Below, one piece after another: positions 22,035-30,078 of a stretch of DNA of 64,000 nt. This DNA comes from Bradyrhizobium tropiciagri (GTDB lineage: Bacteria; Pseudomonadota; Alphaproteobacteria; Rhizobiales; Xanthobacteraceae), in NCBI RefSeq assembly GCF_018130545.1, contig NZ_JAFCKF010000006.1, positions 538,388 through 602,387 on the forward strand, written 5' to 3'. Position numbers and translations under genes: made by a program. The notes beneath the pieces were generated by a model, which saw only the letters and a program-made list of their open reading frames with translations, had not been told where the DNA came from and made no database searches. Position 1 is the stretch's first letter. Every line of letters begins with the position of its first letter.

Positions 22035-22949
22035 ATGAGCCTGTTCGCAAAACTGTCCTCCTACGACGATCGATCGGCGCGGCTCGCCGGCATCGGCTTG
22101 ATGCTGCTGTCGATCTTCATGTTCTCGTTCGGCGACGCGATGGGCAAATTCATCGTCGCCACCTATTCGGTCGGGCAATTGCTCTGGCTGCGCGCCTGCG
22201 CGGCGCTGCTCGTGCTGCTGCCGATCGTGTGGAAGCGACGTGCGGATTTCCGGCATCTGGAGCGGCCGTGGCTGCAATTGCTGCGCGTCACGCTGTCGAC
22301 GCTGGAGGTTGCGGCGTTCTTCCTCGCGACCGTCTATCTGCCGCTCGCCGACGTCATCACCTACTATCTGGCCGGACCGATCTTCGTCACCGCGATGTCG
22401 GGCCTCGTGCTCGGCGAGCATATCGGTTGGCGACGCTGGACCGCGATCATGGTCGGCTTCTGCGGGGTGCTGATTGCGCTCAGGCCATCCGCGCAGACCA
22501 TCAGCTGGCCGGCGATGATCGCGCTCGGCGGCAGCCTGTCGTTTGCGGTGCTGATGCTGATTACCCGCTCGCTGCGCGCGACGCCGGATATCGTGCTGGC
22601 GACATCGCAATTCGTCGGCACCTTCATCCTGGGCCTGGTGCTGTCGCCGATCGGCTGGGTGACGCCATCAGCCGGCAGCCTGGTGCTGTTCTTCACCGCC
22701 GGCATCATCTCGGTCGCGGCGCTGCTCTGCGTGAACCGCTCGCTGAAGCTCGCGCCGGCGAGCGTGGTGGTGCCGTACCAGTATTCGATGATCGTCTGGG
22801 CGGTGATCTTCGGCTTCGTGGTGTTCGGCGACGTGCCGTCCTGGGCCACCATCGTCGGCGCCGCCATCATCATCGCGGCCGGCCTCTACATCTTCGTGCG
22901 CGAGCAGCAGTTGGGGCGTACAGACTCCGCGGTCAATCCGCCGGCGTAA
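22035..22949 (+). CDS. EamA/DMT-family transporter
   Basis: 304 residues with about ten hydrophobic helices in two EamA repeats: LAGIGLMLLSIFMFSFGDAMGKFI in the first, MIALGGSLSFAVLMLITRSL starting the second. The end of repeat 2, VVVPYQYSMIVWAVIFGFVVFGD, is a hallmark of the drug/metabolite exporter superfamily. ATG 22035 is the likely start; a longer frame from 21960 adds a polar stretch without family match. It is the only plus-strand gene interrupting the minus-strand rplU-to-rppH cluster, probably an insertion into the ancestral order. Substrate unknown. Confidence 0.88.
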   Translation: MSLFAKLSSYDDRSARLAGIGLMLLSIFMFSFGDAMGKFIVATYSVGQLLWLRACAALLVLLPIVWKRRADFRHLERPWLQLLRVTLSTLEVAAFFLATVYLPLADVITYYLAGPIFVTAMSGLVLGEHIGWRRWTAIMVGFCGVLIALRPSAQTISWPAMIALGGSLSFAVLMLITRSLRATPDIVLATSQFVGTFILGLVLSPIGWVTPSAGSLVLFFTAGIISVAALLCVNRSLKLAPASVVVPYQYSMIVWAVIFGFVVFGDVPSWATIVGAAIIIAAGLYIFVREQQLGRTDSAVNPPA

Positions 22950-22985
22950 TGGTGCGCGGCGGGCAAAAGCGTCCCCGCATAATAG

Positions 22986-23117
22986 CTGTCGTCCCTGCGA
23001 AAGCAGGGACCCATAACCACCGTTGCTTGTCGTCACCTACGCTGGAGCCACAGCTCGGCCGAGCAACGACCATTTGTGGTTATGGGTCCCCGCGTTCGCG
23101 GGGACGACGACCTTTGT
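22986..23117. repeat. Large BIME-like inverted repeat
   Basis: Left unit around 22989-23021 (GTCGTCCCTGCGAAAGCAGGGACCC then ATAACCAC) is mirrored by the right unit around 23077-23109 (GTGGTTAT then GGGTCCCCGCGTTCGCGGGGACGAC). Each unit is itself a hairpin and the two units are inverted copies across about 55 bases. It lies between the convergent DMT transporter and GNAT genes. Confidence 0.85.
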
Positions 23118-23132
23118 TGTGGTGCGATCGAG

Positions 23133-23726
23133 TCAGGCGTTGCGCCGGATCGAGTTGTTCCAGCTCTTCAGCGAGGTCCAGACGCCGCGCGACAGGCGGA
23201 AGGCGTCGACCGGGCTCGACGAGCCCAGCGCCTCGAAGCGGTGCAGCTCGACGCCGCTCCACTGGAAGCCGCACTTCTCGAGGATGTTGCGCGACGACGG
23301 ATTGACGACGCGGGCGCCGGCGATCAGCTGGTCGAGATCGAACTCCTCGAAGAAGTAGTCGATCACCGCGCGCGCGGCCTCGGTGCCGAAGCCCTGGCCC
23401 CAATAATCGACGCCGAGCCAGTAGCCGAGTTCAGCCGTCTCCTCGCGCCAGTCGATGCCGACCATGCCGACCGGCGTGTGATTGTTCTCGATCAGGAAAA
23501 CGGTCTCGCGTCCGCCGGCGCCGAGCGCGCGCACGAAGTCGATGGCGTCGTCCTGGGTATAGGGATGCGGCAGGCGGCGGGTGTTCTCCGCGATGCGGCG
23601 GTCATTGGCGAGGCGTGCGATGGCTTTTACGTCCGCGAGCGTCGGCTTGCGCAATGTCAGCCGTTCGGTCTCGAGGACGCAAGCTCTTGCCTCGCGCAAG
23701 GTCGGCGTCGGGATGTCCTGCAACAT
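23133..23726 (-). CDS. GNAT family N-acetyltransferase (RimJ/RimL type)
   Basis: 197 residues. ACVLETERLTLRKPTLADV is the standard N-terminus of RimJ/RimL-like acetyltransferases; ELGYWLGVDYWGQGFGTEAARAVI contains the acetyl-CoA loop (GQGFGT), and VNPSSRNILEKCGF is the C-terminal signature. It probably acetylates a protein N-terminus or small amine; the substrate is unknown. It lies downstream of rpmA on the same strand, a common alphaproteobacterial position, but a terminator at 23804-23836 intervenes. Confidence 0.88.
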   Translation of the reverse strand: MLQDIPTPTLREARACVLETERLTLRKPTLADVKAIARLANDRRIAENTRRLPHPYTQDDAIDFVRALGAGGRETVFLIENNHTPVGMVGIDWREETAELGYWLGVDYWGQGFGTEAARAVIDYFFEEFDLDQLIAGARVVNPSSRNILEKCGFQWSGVELHRFEALGSSSPVDAFRLSRGVWTSLKSWNNSIRRNA

Positions 23727-23803
23727 GTCGAGCTCCTGTGATGCGAAAAATCGATACGCAACGCTTGGAACGTCACGCGCGGTCGAACCGGATCGCGCGC
23801 AAC

Positions 23804-23836
23804 AAAAAGGGGAGGCCGGTCATCCCGCCTCCCCTT
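23804..23836 (-). terminator. Terminator after rpmA
   Basis: 10-bp perfect stem (AAGGGGAGGC 23807-23816, GCCTCCCCTT 23827-23836) with a 10-nt loop, followed on the minus strand by a T-run (plus-strand AAAAA at 23804-23808). It lies about 60 bases after the rpmA stop and should end the rplU-rpmA transcript. Confidence 0.8.
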
Positions 23837-23896
23837 GGAGCCCTTTGCGACTCCGCCGGTTCAACAGGACCCGGCGGACTCATGTATGTCCACCGT

Positions 23897-24166
23897 CTAT
23901 TCGGCCGCTTCCGCCATCGGGACAACCGATACGAAGGTGCGGCCGTTGGCTTTGGCACGGAACTCGACATGACCCTCGACCTTGGCGAAGAGAGTATGAT
24001 CGGTGCCCATGCCGACATTAAGGCCAGGATGCCAGGTGGTGCCGCGCTGACGCGCGATGATGTTTCCGGGGATCACGCGCTCGCCACCGAACGCCTTGAT
24101 GCCAAGGCGCTTGCCCTTGGAATCACGTCCGTTGCGCGATGAACCGCCTGCTTTTTTATGAGCCAT
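23897..24166 (-). CDS. rpmA: 50S ribosomal protein L27
   Basis: 89 residues. [22 protein letters not shown] is the canonical L27 N-terminus, whose tail reaches the peptidyl transferase centre; [20 protein letters not shown] is the conserved core. There is no N-terminal cleavable extension. Second gene of rplU-rpmA. Confidence 0.98.
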   Translation of the reverse strand: MAHKKAGGSSRNGRDSKGKRLGIKAFGGERVIPGNIIARQRGTTWHPGLNVGMGTDHTLFAKVEGHVEFRAKANGRTFVSVVPMAEAAE

Positions 24167-24258
24167 AGCTCGTCTCCGACTTCGCTTTGATCTCTAGATC
24201 AATTCCTTGACGGAATCATTTCACGTTTTGTCACGCTTCAAATCTGAAAGCGCGACGA

Positions 24259-24741
24259 TCACTTCTTCTCGCTCTTGGCGGCGGCCTTCTTGGCCGGAGC
24301 CTTCTTCGCGGCCGGTGCCTTCGCGGGCGCCTTCTTCTTGGCCGCCTTCGGCGCTGCGTCCTCGCCATCAACGTCGGCGGGTGCTGCGACCTTTTCCTTC
24401 TTCGGCCGCGGGCCGATGGTCGGCTTGGCGTTATCGGCGAGGATCTCGGTGATGCGAAGCACCGTGAGCTCGTCGCGATAACCGCGCTTGCGGCGTGAAT
24501 TCTTGCGGCGACGCTTCTTGAACGCGATCACCTTGGCGCCGCGCTTGTGCTGCAGCACTTCGGCCGCAACGGTGGCGCCTGCCACGGTGGGCGTTCCCAG
24601 CACCGGCGTGTCACCGCCGAGCACCAGAACTTCGCCTAGCTGCACGATCGTGCCGACATCGCCGGCGATCTTGCCAATCTCGAGTACATCATTCGGAACG
24701 ACGCGGTATTGCCGGCCGCCGGTTTTGATGACTGCGAACAT
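24259..24741 (-). CDS. rplU: 50S ribosomal protein L21 with long C-terminal extension
   Basis: 160 residues. Positions 1-105 are L21 (MFAVIKTGGRQYRV, AKVIAFKKRRRKNSRRKRGYRD). The remaining ~55 residues are a low-complexity Lys/Ala/Pro tail (KKAPAKAPAAKKAPAKK type). The usual length is about 103, so the tail is extra; similar histone-H1-like tails occur on alphaproteobacterial L21. It could contact rRNA electrostatically (inference). Confidence 0.97.
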   Translation of the reverse strand: MFAVIKTGGRQYRVVPNDVLEIGKIAGDVGTIVQLGEVLVLGGDTPVLGTPTVAGATVAAEVLQHKRGAKVIAFKKRRRKNSRRKRGYRDELTVLRITEILADNAKPTIGPRPKKEKVAAPADVDGEDAAPKAAKKKAPAKAPAAKKAPAKKAAAKSEKK

Positions 24742-25188
24742 CGTTTGATTCCTTCGTGTTCGGTTCCGGCCTCGGACCGCTGGTCCGGGTCGGCTTTTTG
24801 TTCAGTCGCTATGGGTTATGTGTTTCGCGCGAAGGGAATGAATTCCCAAATGGTCCGCACAAAAACAATCGGCGCGAGAAATCCCCGCGCCGGATGGGCG
24901 GACTTATAGCCGCAAACCACGGGGAGTCAAGGTAAAGCAGGGCAAAAACCGGCCAAACATGAAGGGTTTGGCGCGATTTTGGCCCTGATTGGCGGTTCAC
25001 GCCTGCACCGGGCTGCGGACTCGGCGGGGCGGCGGATGGTCTGGCCGGTTGGCCTGTCGTCGGCAAAGTCCGTTTCGCCGGCAATTTCGTCCATCGAATG
25101 GCGCCTCGGGCGGCGCGGCGCCGGACGCAACCAATTGGGTTCCCCGCTGTTAGTGGAGGGAATCCGAAAGTGGGCAGGGCACGCGCGA
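24742..25188. promoter_or_regulatory. Intergenic region upstream of rplU and the ROK-type kinase gene
   Basis: About 450 bases between divergent genes. It should carry the rplU-rpmA promoter and leader on the minus strand (the 5' leader of rplU is often a site of autoregulation) and the promoter of the kinase gene. I see no clear terminator or operator. A frame open from 24979 is continuous with the kinase gene but has no family-like sequence before 25189. Confidence 0.4.
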
Positions 25189-26331
25189 ATGGCCGAAGAC
25201 GCTGGACTGACGACGGGCATCGCGCACCACGGTGCCGCGCGGCTGCCGTCTGTCGATATCGACAGCTTCAACATCGAGCTGAAGGACGACGAGGGCTTTC
25301 TCGGCGATCGCGCCTCCAAGGGCGCGTTCCGCAAGATCTTCGACCGCTGGCGCAAGCCGCTGCGCAAGTCCGGCGAGGACCCGTTCGGCGACGAACCGTC
25401 GGACAAGATCAGCAAGAAGAAGCTCGATGAGATGCTGGTCGGCGACGACACCGAGGCCTCCGCGGTCGTGCACAGCGCGATCGAGGAGTTTGCCCAGGAG
25501 CTCGCTTATGTGACGCGGCGCTTTCTCAGCACCAAGGCCTGGGCAAAGACCGAGCGTATCGTGGTCGGCGGCGGCTTCCGCGACTCCAGGCTCGGCGAGC
25601 TCGCCATCGCGCGCACCGACATCATCCTGAAGTCGGAAGACTTCAAGGTCGACCTGGTGCCGATCCGGTTTCATCCCGATGACGCCGGGCTGATCGGCAC
25701 GCTGCATCTGGCTCCCTCATGGATCTTCGAAGCCCATGACGGCGTGCTCGCCGTCGATATCGGCGGCACCAACATCCGCTGCGGCGTCGTCGAGACGCGC
25801 TGGAAGAAGGCCCCCGATCTCTCCAAGGCCGCGGTCTGGAAGTCGGAGTTGTGGCGCCATGCCGATGACGAGCCGACGCGCGAGGGCGCGGTGAAGCGGC
25901 TGGTGAAGATGCTGAAGGATCTGATCGCCGCCGCCGAGAAGGAAAATCTCAAGCTCGCGCCGTTCATCGGCATCGCCTGTCCTGGCGTCATCAAGGAGGA
26001 CGGCGGAATCGAGAAGGGTGCGCAGAACCTGCCCGGCAATTGGGAGAGCAGCAAATTCAACCTGCCGGCGAGCCTGGTCGAGGCGATCCCGCAGATCGGC
26101 GATCATGACACCGCGATCGTGATGCATAATGACGGCGTGGCGCAGGGGCTGTCCGAGGTCCCGTTCATGCAGGATGTCACGCGCTGGGGCGTGCTGACGA
26201 TCGGAACCGGGCTTGGCAATGCCCGCTTCACCAACCGCAGGAAGGACAACGGCAAAAACGAGAAGGCCGAAGACAAGGACGACGACAAGAACGAGAAAAA
26301 GGCCAAAAAAGCCAAGAAAGCCGACGCCTGA
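25189..26331 (+). CDS. ROK/glucokinase-like sugar kinase with permuted motif order
   Basis: 380 residues of the actin-like ATPase (ASKHA) sugar-kinase type. The phosphate-1 motif VDIGGTNIRCGV occurs only near residue 188, then IGIACPGV near 264 and TIGTGLGNARF near 343, after which the protein ends in a ~25-residue Lys/Asp/Glu-rich tail. In ordinary ROK kinases DIGGT is at the N-terminus and about 100-150 residues follow the GTG motif. Here residues ~95-180 contain what looks like that missing C-terminal part: AIEEFAQELAYVTRRF, ERIVVGGGFRD and AGLIGTLHLAP. This suggests a circular permutation. ATG 25189 is the best start. Substrate unknown. Confidence 0.75.
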   Translation: MAEDAGLTTGIAHHGAARLPSVDIDSFNIELKDDEGFLGDRASKGAFRKIFDRWRKPLRKSGEDPFGDEPSDKISKKKLDEMLVGDDTEASAVVHSAIEEFAQELAYVTRRFLSTKAWAKTERIVVGGGFRDSRLGELAIARTDIILKSEDFKVDLVPIRFHPDDAGLIGTLHLAPSWIFEAHDGVLAVDIGGTNIRCGVVETRWKKAPDLSKAAVWKSELWRHADDEPTREGAVKRLVKMLKDLIAAAEKENLKLAPFIGIACPGVIKEDGGIEKGAQNLPGNWESSKFNLPASLVEAIPQIGDHDTAIVMHNDGVAQGLSEVPFMQDVTRWGVLTIGTGLGNARFTNRRKDNGKNEKAEDKDDDKNEKKAKKAKKADA

Positions 26332-26486
26332 GCTGTCGGGATTCGGCGATCGCCCGGTAAGGTTGATCGGTTAGGTTAAGATCGGCTTCGCGTTGCCGTT
26401 TTGGCACCGGCCGCTACCGTGGACCGTGTCGCTCCCGCCGACCGGCGAAGCCGCACTTCCCGGCCTGCAATACTGAAAAGCGGCAC

Positions 26487-26521
26487 GGGACCGCCAGTTT
26501 TTGTCGCGTCCTGGCGGTCCC
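26487..26521. terminator. Inverted repeat between convergent genes
   Basis: Perfect 11-bp arms GGGACCGCCAG 26487-26497 / CTGGCGGTCCC 26511-26521 with a 13-nt loop beginning TTTTT. It lies between the convergent kinase and alpha/beta-hydrolase genes, a place for a bidirectional terminator, but there is no U-run after the stem. Confidence 0.5.
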
Positions 26522-26528
26522 ACCATTT

Positions 26529-27392
26529 CTACCTCCAATTGATCCGCCCGAAGAAGCCGGCGATCTCGGCGGCCGCGCGGTCGGGGTCCTCGCGATGCGG
26601 GAAATGCCCGACATCGGGGAACATCTTCAGGTCCAGATTGGAGAAGGTCTCGCCCAGCCGGTCGGTCCATGAGTAGGGAAACAGCGGGTCGTGCTCGGCC
26701 CAGCGGATGCAGGTCGGCACGTCGATCGGCGGCAGCGCCGGCGCCTCGCCCTGCATCATCCTGACGCGCCCCGCATGTGACGCGCGGTAATGCGCGAAGC
26801 CGCCGGCGAGGTTGCCCGGCTTGAAGAAGTTGTCGGCAAGATCCTCGATCACGTCGTCGAACGCGGCCTTGCGATGGGTCCAGTTGTGCAGGAAATGGCC
26901 GATATAGGTGCGGCAGCTCTCGCGGTTGGCGCCGACCAGCGCGGGCGCCATCTCCATCTGGTGGAACGACTGGTACCAGATGTGGTTCAGCCGGTCGGGC
27001 GCGGCCATGCGCGGGCCGATGCCGGGATAGACGAAATCGAACAAGAACAGCCCGGCGATGCGCTCGGGCGCCTTGCGGGCGAGCGGCTGCATCACGGCGC
27101 CGCCGACGTCGTGGCCGACCACGCCGGCCTTGTCGATGCCGAGCGCATCCAGCAGCGCCAGCATGTCGTCGGTATGCTGATCGGGGCCGTAGGGGCCTTG
27201 CGGCTTGTCGCTGTCGCCGAAGCCGCGCAGGTCGGGCGCGATCAGGGTGTAGCGGTCGGCGAGGCGCGCCATCACCGGCTTCCAGGTCAGCCAGAACTCC
27301 GGCCAACCGTGCAACAGCAACAGCGGCCGGCCGCTCCCGGTCCGCGCGACGTGGAACGCCGCACCGTTGGCTCGAATCGTCACATGCTCCAT
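26529..27392 (-). CDS. Alpha/beta hydrolase, epoxide hydrolase/haloalkane dehalogenase-like
   Basis: 287 residues. Oxyanion-hole motif HGWPEFW at 28-34, DLRGFGDSDKP at 54-63, nucleophile elbow GHDVGG with Asp95 (Asp rather than Ser marks the epoxide hydrolase / haloacid and haloalkane dehalogenase branch), and the C-terminal catalytic His in DVGHFPHRE. GGAG precedes the ATG. It acts probably on an epoxide, haloester or halide in the cytoplasm; the substrate is not deducible. Stand-alone gene. Confidence 0.85.
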   Translation of the reverse strand: MEHVTIRANGAAFHVARTGSGRPLLLLHGWPEFWLTWKPVMARLADRYTLIAPDLRGFGDSDKPQGPYGPDQHTDDMLALLDALGIDKAGVVGHDVGGAVMQPLARKAPERIAGLFLFDFVYPGIGPRMAAPDRLNHIWYQSFHQMEMAPALVGANRESCRTYIGHFLHNWTHRKAAFDDVIEDLADNFFKPGNLAGGFAHYRASHAGRVRMMQGEAPALPPIDVPTCIRWAEHDPLFPYSWTDRLGETFSNLDLKMFPDVGHFPHREDPDRAAAEIAGFFGRINWR

Positions 27393-27605
27393 GGTCCGCT
27401 CCTGCTCGTTCTGGTTCGCCCGCGCGCCGATCGAACCAGGGCCGTCCTGCTAGCGCGTTGTTTCCGCGCGCTTTCTTGCGTCGTCCCGGCGCTTCGGTGG
27501 CGCCCGGCGCCGGTGCCGGAAATATTATTGCAGCGCCTTGTCTGTCCCGCCAACCTCGCCTAGAACACGCCCCGACCGCGGGTGGCGCAAATCACCCGGA
27601 CCACT

Positions 27606-27695
27606 GGAGAGGTGGCAGAGTGGTTGAATGCACCGCACTCGAAATGCGGCATAGGTGCAAGCCTATCGGGGGTTCGAATCCCTCCCTCTCCGCCA
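27606..27695 (+). tRNA. tRNA-Ser (anticodon CGA)
   Basis: Full cloverleaf by eye: acceptor stem GGAGAGG / CCTCTCC, D-arm beginning TGGCAGAGTGG, anticodon stem CCGCA / TGCGG enclosing the loop CTCGAAA (anticodon CGA at 27640-27642), a long class II variable arm (ATAGGTGCAAGCCTAT), T-arm GGGGGTTCGAATCCCTC, discriminator G and encoded CCA at 27693-27695. It reads UCG serine codons, frequent in this GC-rich genome. Confidence 0.97.
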
Positions 27696-27829
27696 CTCAC
27701 GACCCAGAAATCGAGCCCGCCATAGCATCCGGCTGCGCCGGACCAAGAGGACGCGGCTGGCCGTTACCCCAGTTCGCGGCGCGTAACGGCAAGCCAATGA
27801 CATGGCGTGCTGGCCGTTCAAGGGCGCGA

Positions 27830-28708
27830 TCAATTCGGCAATCCCGTCACATCAGGCAAATTGTGCAGCTTGTCGGGATTGCGGGTCACGTAGACCGCAA
27901 CGACTCGTTCGCTCTCGATATGCAAGGCTGTCGTTTGAACGAGGTCGTCCTCGATGGTGATGAAGCCCGGCAACCCGTTGATGATCACGTAGCGGATCAA
28001 GCGTGAAGGATGCACGGCGAAGAGGCGCGCGAGCCCTGCGAAGCGCTCCATCGCGGCTTCCAGTCCGACCAGAGGTCGCGTCGGAGCCGGGACCTGGCCG
28101 CCGCCATCGGCATAGACCACGACATCTTCGGCGAGCATTGCGCGCAACGCGGCGAGGTCGCCGGTGCGTGTGGCCGTGAAGAAGGCGTTTGCGAGCCGCA
28201 GGCCTTCTTCATTGCCGACGACGAAACGCGGCCTGGCATCGTGGATGTGCGCGCGGGCGCGGCTGGCCAACTTGCGGCAGGTCGCGGCCTCGCGGCCGAT
28301 CGTCTCGGAAACGGCATCGAAGCCCAATCCGAACACGTCATGCAGCAGGAAGGCCGCGCGTTCCAACGGCGACAGGCGCTCCAGCGCGATCATCAGCGGC
28401 AAGGTGAGATCGTCGGCCGCTTCCGCCTCCTCGGGGTCGAAGAAGGGTTCGGGGAGCCACGGTCCGACATAGGCCGCTCGCCTGCGTCGCGCGGATTTCA
28501 ATTCGTTCAGGGATAGACGCGTGACGATGGTGTGCAGGAGAGCCCCGGGATCACGGATCTGGCCGCGGTCCGCGGCGAGCCAGCGCACCCAGGCGCTGTG
28601 CACGACATCCTCCGCGTCGGCGACCGAGCCCAGCATCCGATAGGCGAGGCGCACCAGGCGCGGCCGCAGCTCGGCGAAGATTTCGGCTGCCGACGTTTCG
28701 TCCTTCAT
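27830..28708 (-). CDS. ECF sigma factor, ECF41/SigJ type
   Basis: 292 residues. Sigma region 2 covers about 10-75 (MLGSVADAEDVVHSAWVRWL), region 4 about 108-155 (LSPLERAAFLLHDVFG, SETIGREAATCRKLASRARA), and a SnoaL-like C-terminal domain about 165-290. The three ECF41 marks are present: WLPEP at 84-88 in the linker, DGGG at 201-204, and NPDKL at 277-281. In ECF41 the SnoaL domain modulates activity instead of a separate anti-sigma factor. ATG 28708 overlaps the stop of the flavodoxin-fold gene by 4 bp, so they form an operon. Confidence 0.9.
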   Translation of the reverse strand: MKDETSAAEIFAELRPRLVRLAYRMLGSVADAEDVVHSAWVRWLAADRGQIRDPGALLHTIVTRLSLNELKSARRRRAAYVGPWLPEPFFDPEEAEAADDLTLPLMIALERLSPLERAAFLLHDVFGLGFDAVSETIGREAATCRKLASRARAHIHDARPRFVVGNEEGLRLANAFFTATRTGDLAALRAMLAEDVVVYADGGGQVPAPTRPLVGLEAAMERFAGLARLFAVHPSRLIRYVIINGLPGFITIEDDLVQTTALHIESERVVAVYVTRNPDKLHNLPDVTGLPN

Positions 28709-29343
28709 GACGCAGCCCGCACTGGCGCCGAGGCCGCGTCGCGGCCACGCGCAAACTGCAGCGCCGTCTTCGCCACCCTCTGCCCCAAATGACGCGCGGT
28801 CGCGAGATCGGATTCGGGAGGTGCAGTGTCTGCGCCCTCGTCGGTGTTCGATTGCGCGCCGGCTCCGAGCCAGAACCCCAGCCTGTTCGGATCGGCGTCC
28901 GATCCCGATGCGGAGTTGTTGCCCGGCGGCAGGTCGAGATTGATCCAATGCATCCCATGCTGGGCGGCGAACAGCGCAAGCTGGATCAGGGTGGACAATT
29001 TGTCGCCGGCGTGTGCCCCCGAATTGGTGAAGCCCGCCGCGAGCTTGTCCTTCCACCGATAGCCCTTGGACATCACGGCTCCTGAAGTCGCCTCCTGAAA
29101 GGCTTTGAAGGCTGCGGAGGCGGCGCCCATGTAGGTCGGCGTGCCGAAGATCAGGGCCTCCGCACCCATCAGTCGATCCCAGTTCTGCTCGACGCTCTCG
29201 ACAGGCACTAGCAGCGCCTCCGCGCCATCGATATCCCCAACGCCGGACCTGACGGCCTCCGCCTGACGCCGGGTATGGCCGTAAGCGCTATGATAGACGA
29301 TCGCGATCAGGGTGTTACCGCCACCGGTTCCGATATTCTGCAT
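28705..29343 (-). CDS. Flavodoxin-fold NAD(P)H-dependent oxidoreductase family protein
   Basis: 212 residues. The N-terminal flavodoxin-like FMN site reads IAIVYHSAYGHTRRQAEAV; GTPTYMGAASAAFKAFQEAT and AAGFTNSGAHAGDKL are typical of WrbA-related NADPH:quinone reductases and flavodoxin-family proteins. AGAGGACACC before ATG 29343 fixes the start; a longer in-frame extension upstream has no family match. It is coupled to the ECF41 sigma gene by a 4-bp ATGA overlap and is probably the sigma factor's target or partner. The cofactor is inferred. Confidence 0.85.
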   Translation of the reverse strand: MQNIGTGGGNTLIAIVYHSAYGHTRRQAEAVRSGVGDIDGAEALLVPVESVEQNWDRLMGAEALIFGTPTYMGAASAAFKAFQEATSGAVMSKGYRWKDKLAAGFTNSGAHAGDKLSTLIQLALFAAQHGMHWINLDLPPGNNSASGSDADPNRLGFWLGAGAQSNTDEGADTAPPESDLATARHLGQRVAKTALQFARGRDAASAPVRAAS

Positions 29344-29791
29344 GGTGTCCTCTGCTGCTGCCATTGCAGAAGCTAAGACAAGGCAGGGCGTCGAAACGTG
29401 ACCTGCCTCGGAACTTTCGTCCGGCGGATGTTGCCCAATTGACCGCTGCTCAGGCTGGAGCGCAGGCCGGCTGGCTACTGTGCATGGGGTTGTTTTCGAC
29501 ATTTTGGCGGGAGCCGGGTCGGTAACCTTAATTTTCTGTTTCGATTGTCGGTAAAATTTTATCGATTATCCTCCTGATCATTGAGCGGCGTGACGAACCG
29601 CACGATGAGAGGCACCAGCCGAGAGGCTGCACAACCTCTCTGAAATCGAAGGGTGCGCAGAGCGCAGTGCCAGCCACCTTTCGGGCTGTCCGGCGGCGGC
29701 CGGCGGGGCAAATCAATTTTGAAATGCATTGGATTGCCAGGTTGCGGCGCATATCGCGCCGCATGATGCTTCTCAATTGGGATGTTCCAAG
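29344..29791. other. Intergenic region upstream of the ECF41 operon
   Basis: About 450 bases. The first 60 upstream of 29343 should carry the promoter of the flavodoxin/ECF41 operon; ECF41 operons are often autoregulated, with a TGTCACA-type -35 element, but I could not recognise such a box here. The rest is of ordinary composition with no convincing gene; a 155-codon minus-strand frame at 29528-29995 has no recognisable family. Confidence 0.35.
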
Positions 29792-29902
29792 ATGACGCTC
29801 GCGTATTTTTTGATCGCGGTCGGCGGCGGCTTTTTGCTGCTGGCTAGCTTCGTCGCATTTGCCCTTTGGCGAAACGCACTGCATTCGACGGCGCGGATTT
29901 AG
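29792..29902 (+). CDS. Possible small single-pass membrane protein
   Basis: 36 codons: a short N-terminus, then one hydrophobic helix (AYFLIAVGGGFLLLASFVAFALW) and a short basic tail WRNALHSTARI. The composition is that of small membrane proteins often missed in annotation. The ribosome binding site is weak, so translation is uncertain. No neighbour suggests a role. Confidence 0.4.
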   Translation: MTLAYFLIAVGGGFLLLASFVAFALWRNALHSTARI

Positions 29903-30078
29903 CAACAGGCGAGATTGAGTTCCGACGGCCTTGCTCAGGGGGACGAGCGAGGCTGGCGGACGGCCGCACCGCCGCGCGGCCTGACAGCCGAGCACCGCGC
30001 CTTACAACCTGCCCCGCAAGGCGACGCGTGCTCGGCTGTTCATTTCCTGATCAGCCTTGGTTGGTTGATCTCTCCGCA

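Noticed and set aside
22970-23130. Possible CRISPR-like repeat
   Set aside because: Only two repeat units, in inverted rather than direct orientation, each a hairpin; fits a BIME, not a CRISPR array. No cas genes in the window.
29528-29995. 155-codon minus-strand frame between the flavodoxin-like and ABC-F genes
   Set aside because: No family, no ribosome binding site, overlaps the small membrane ORF on the other strand.
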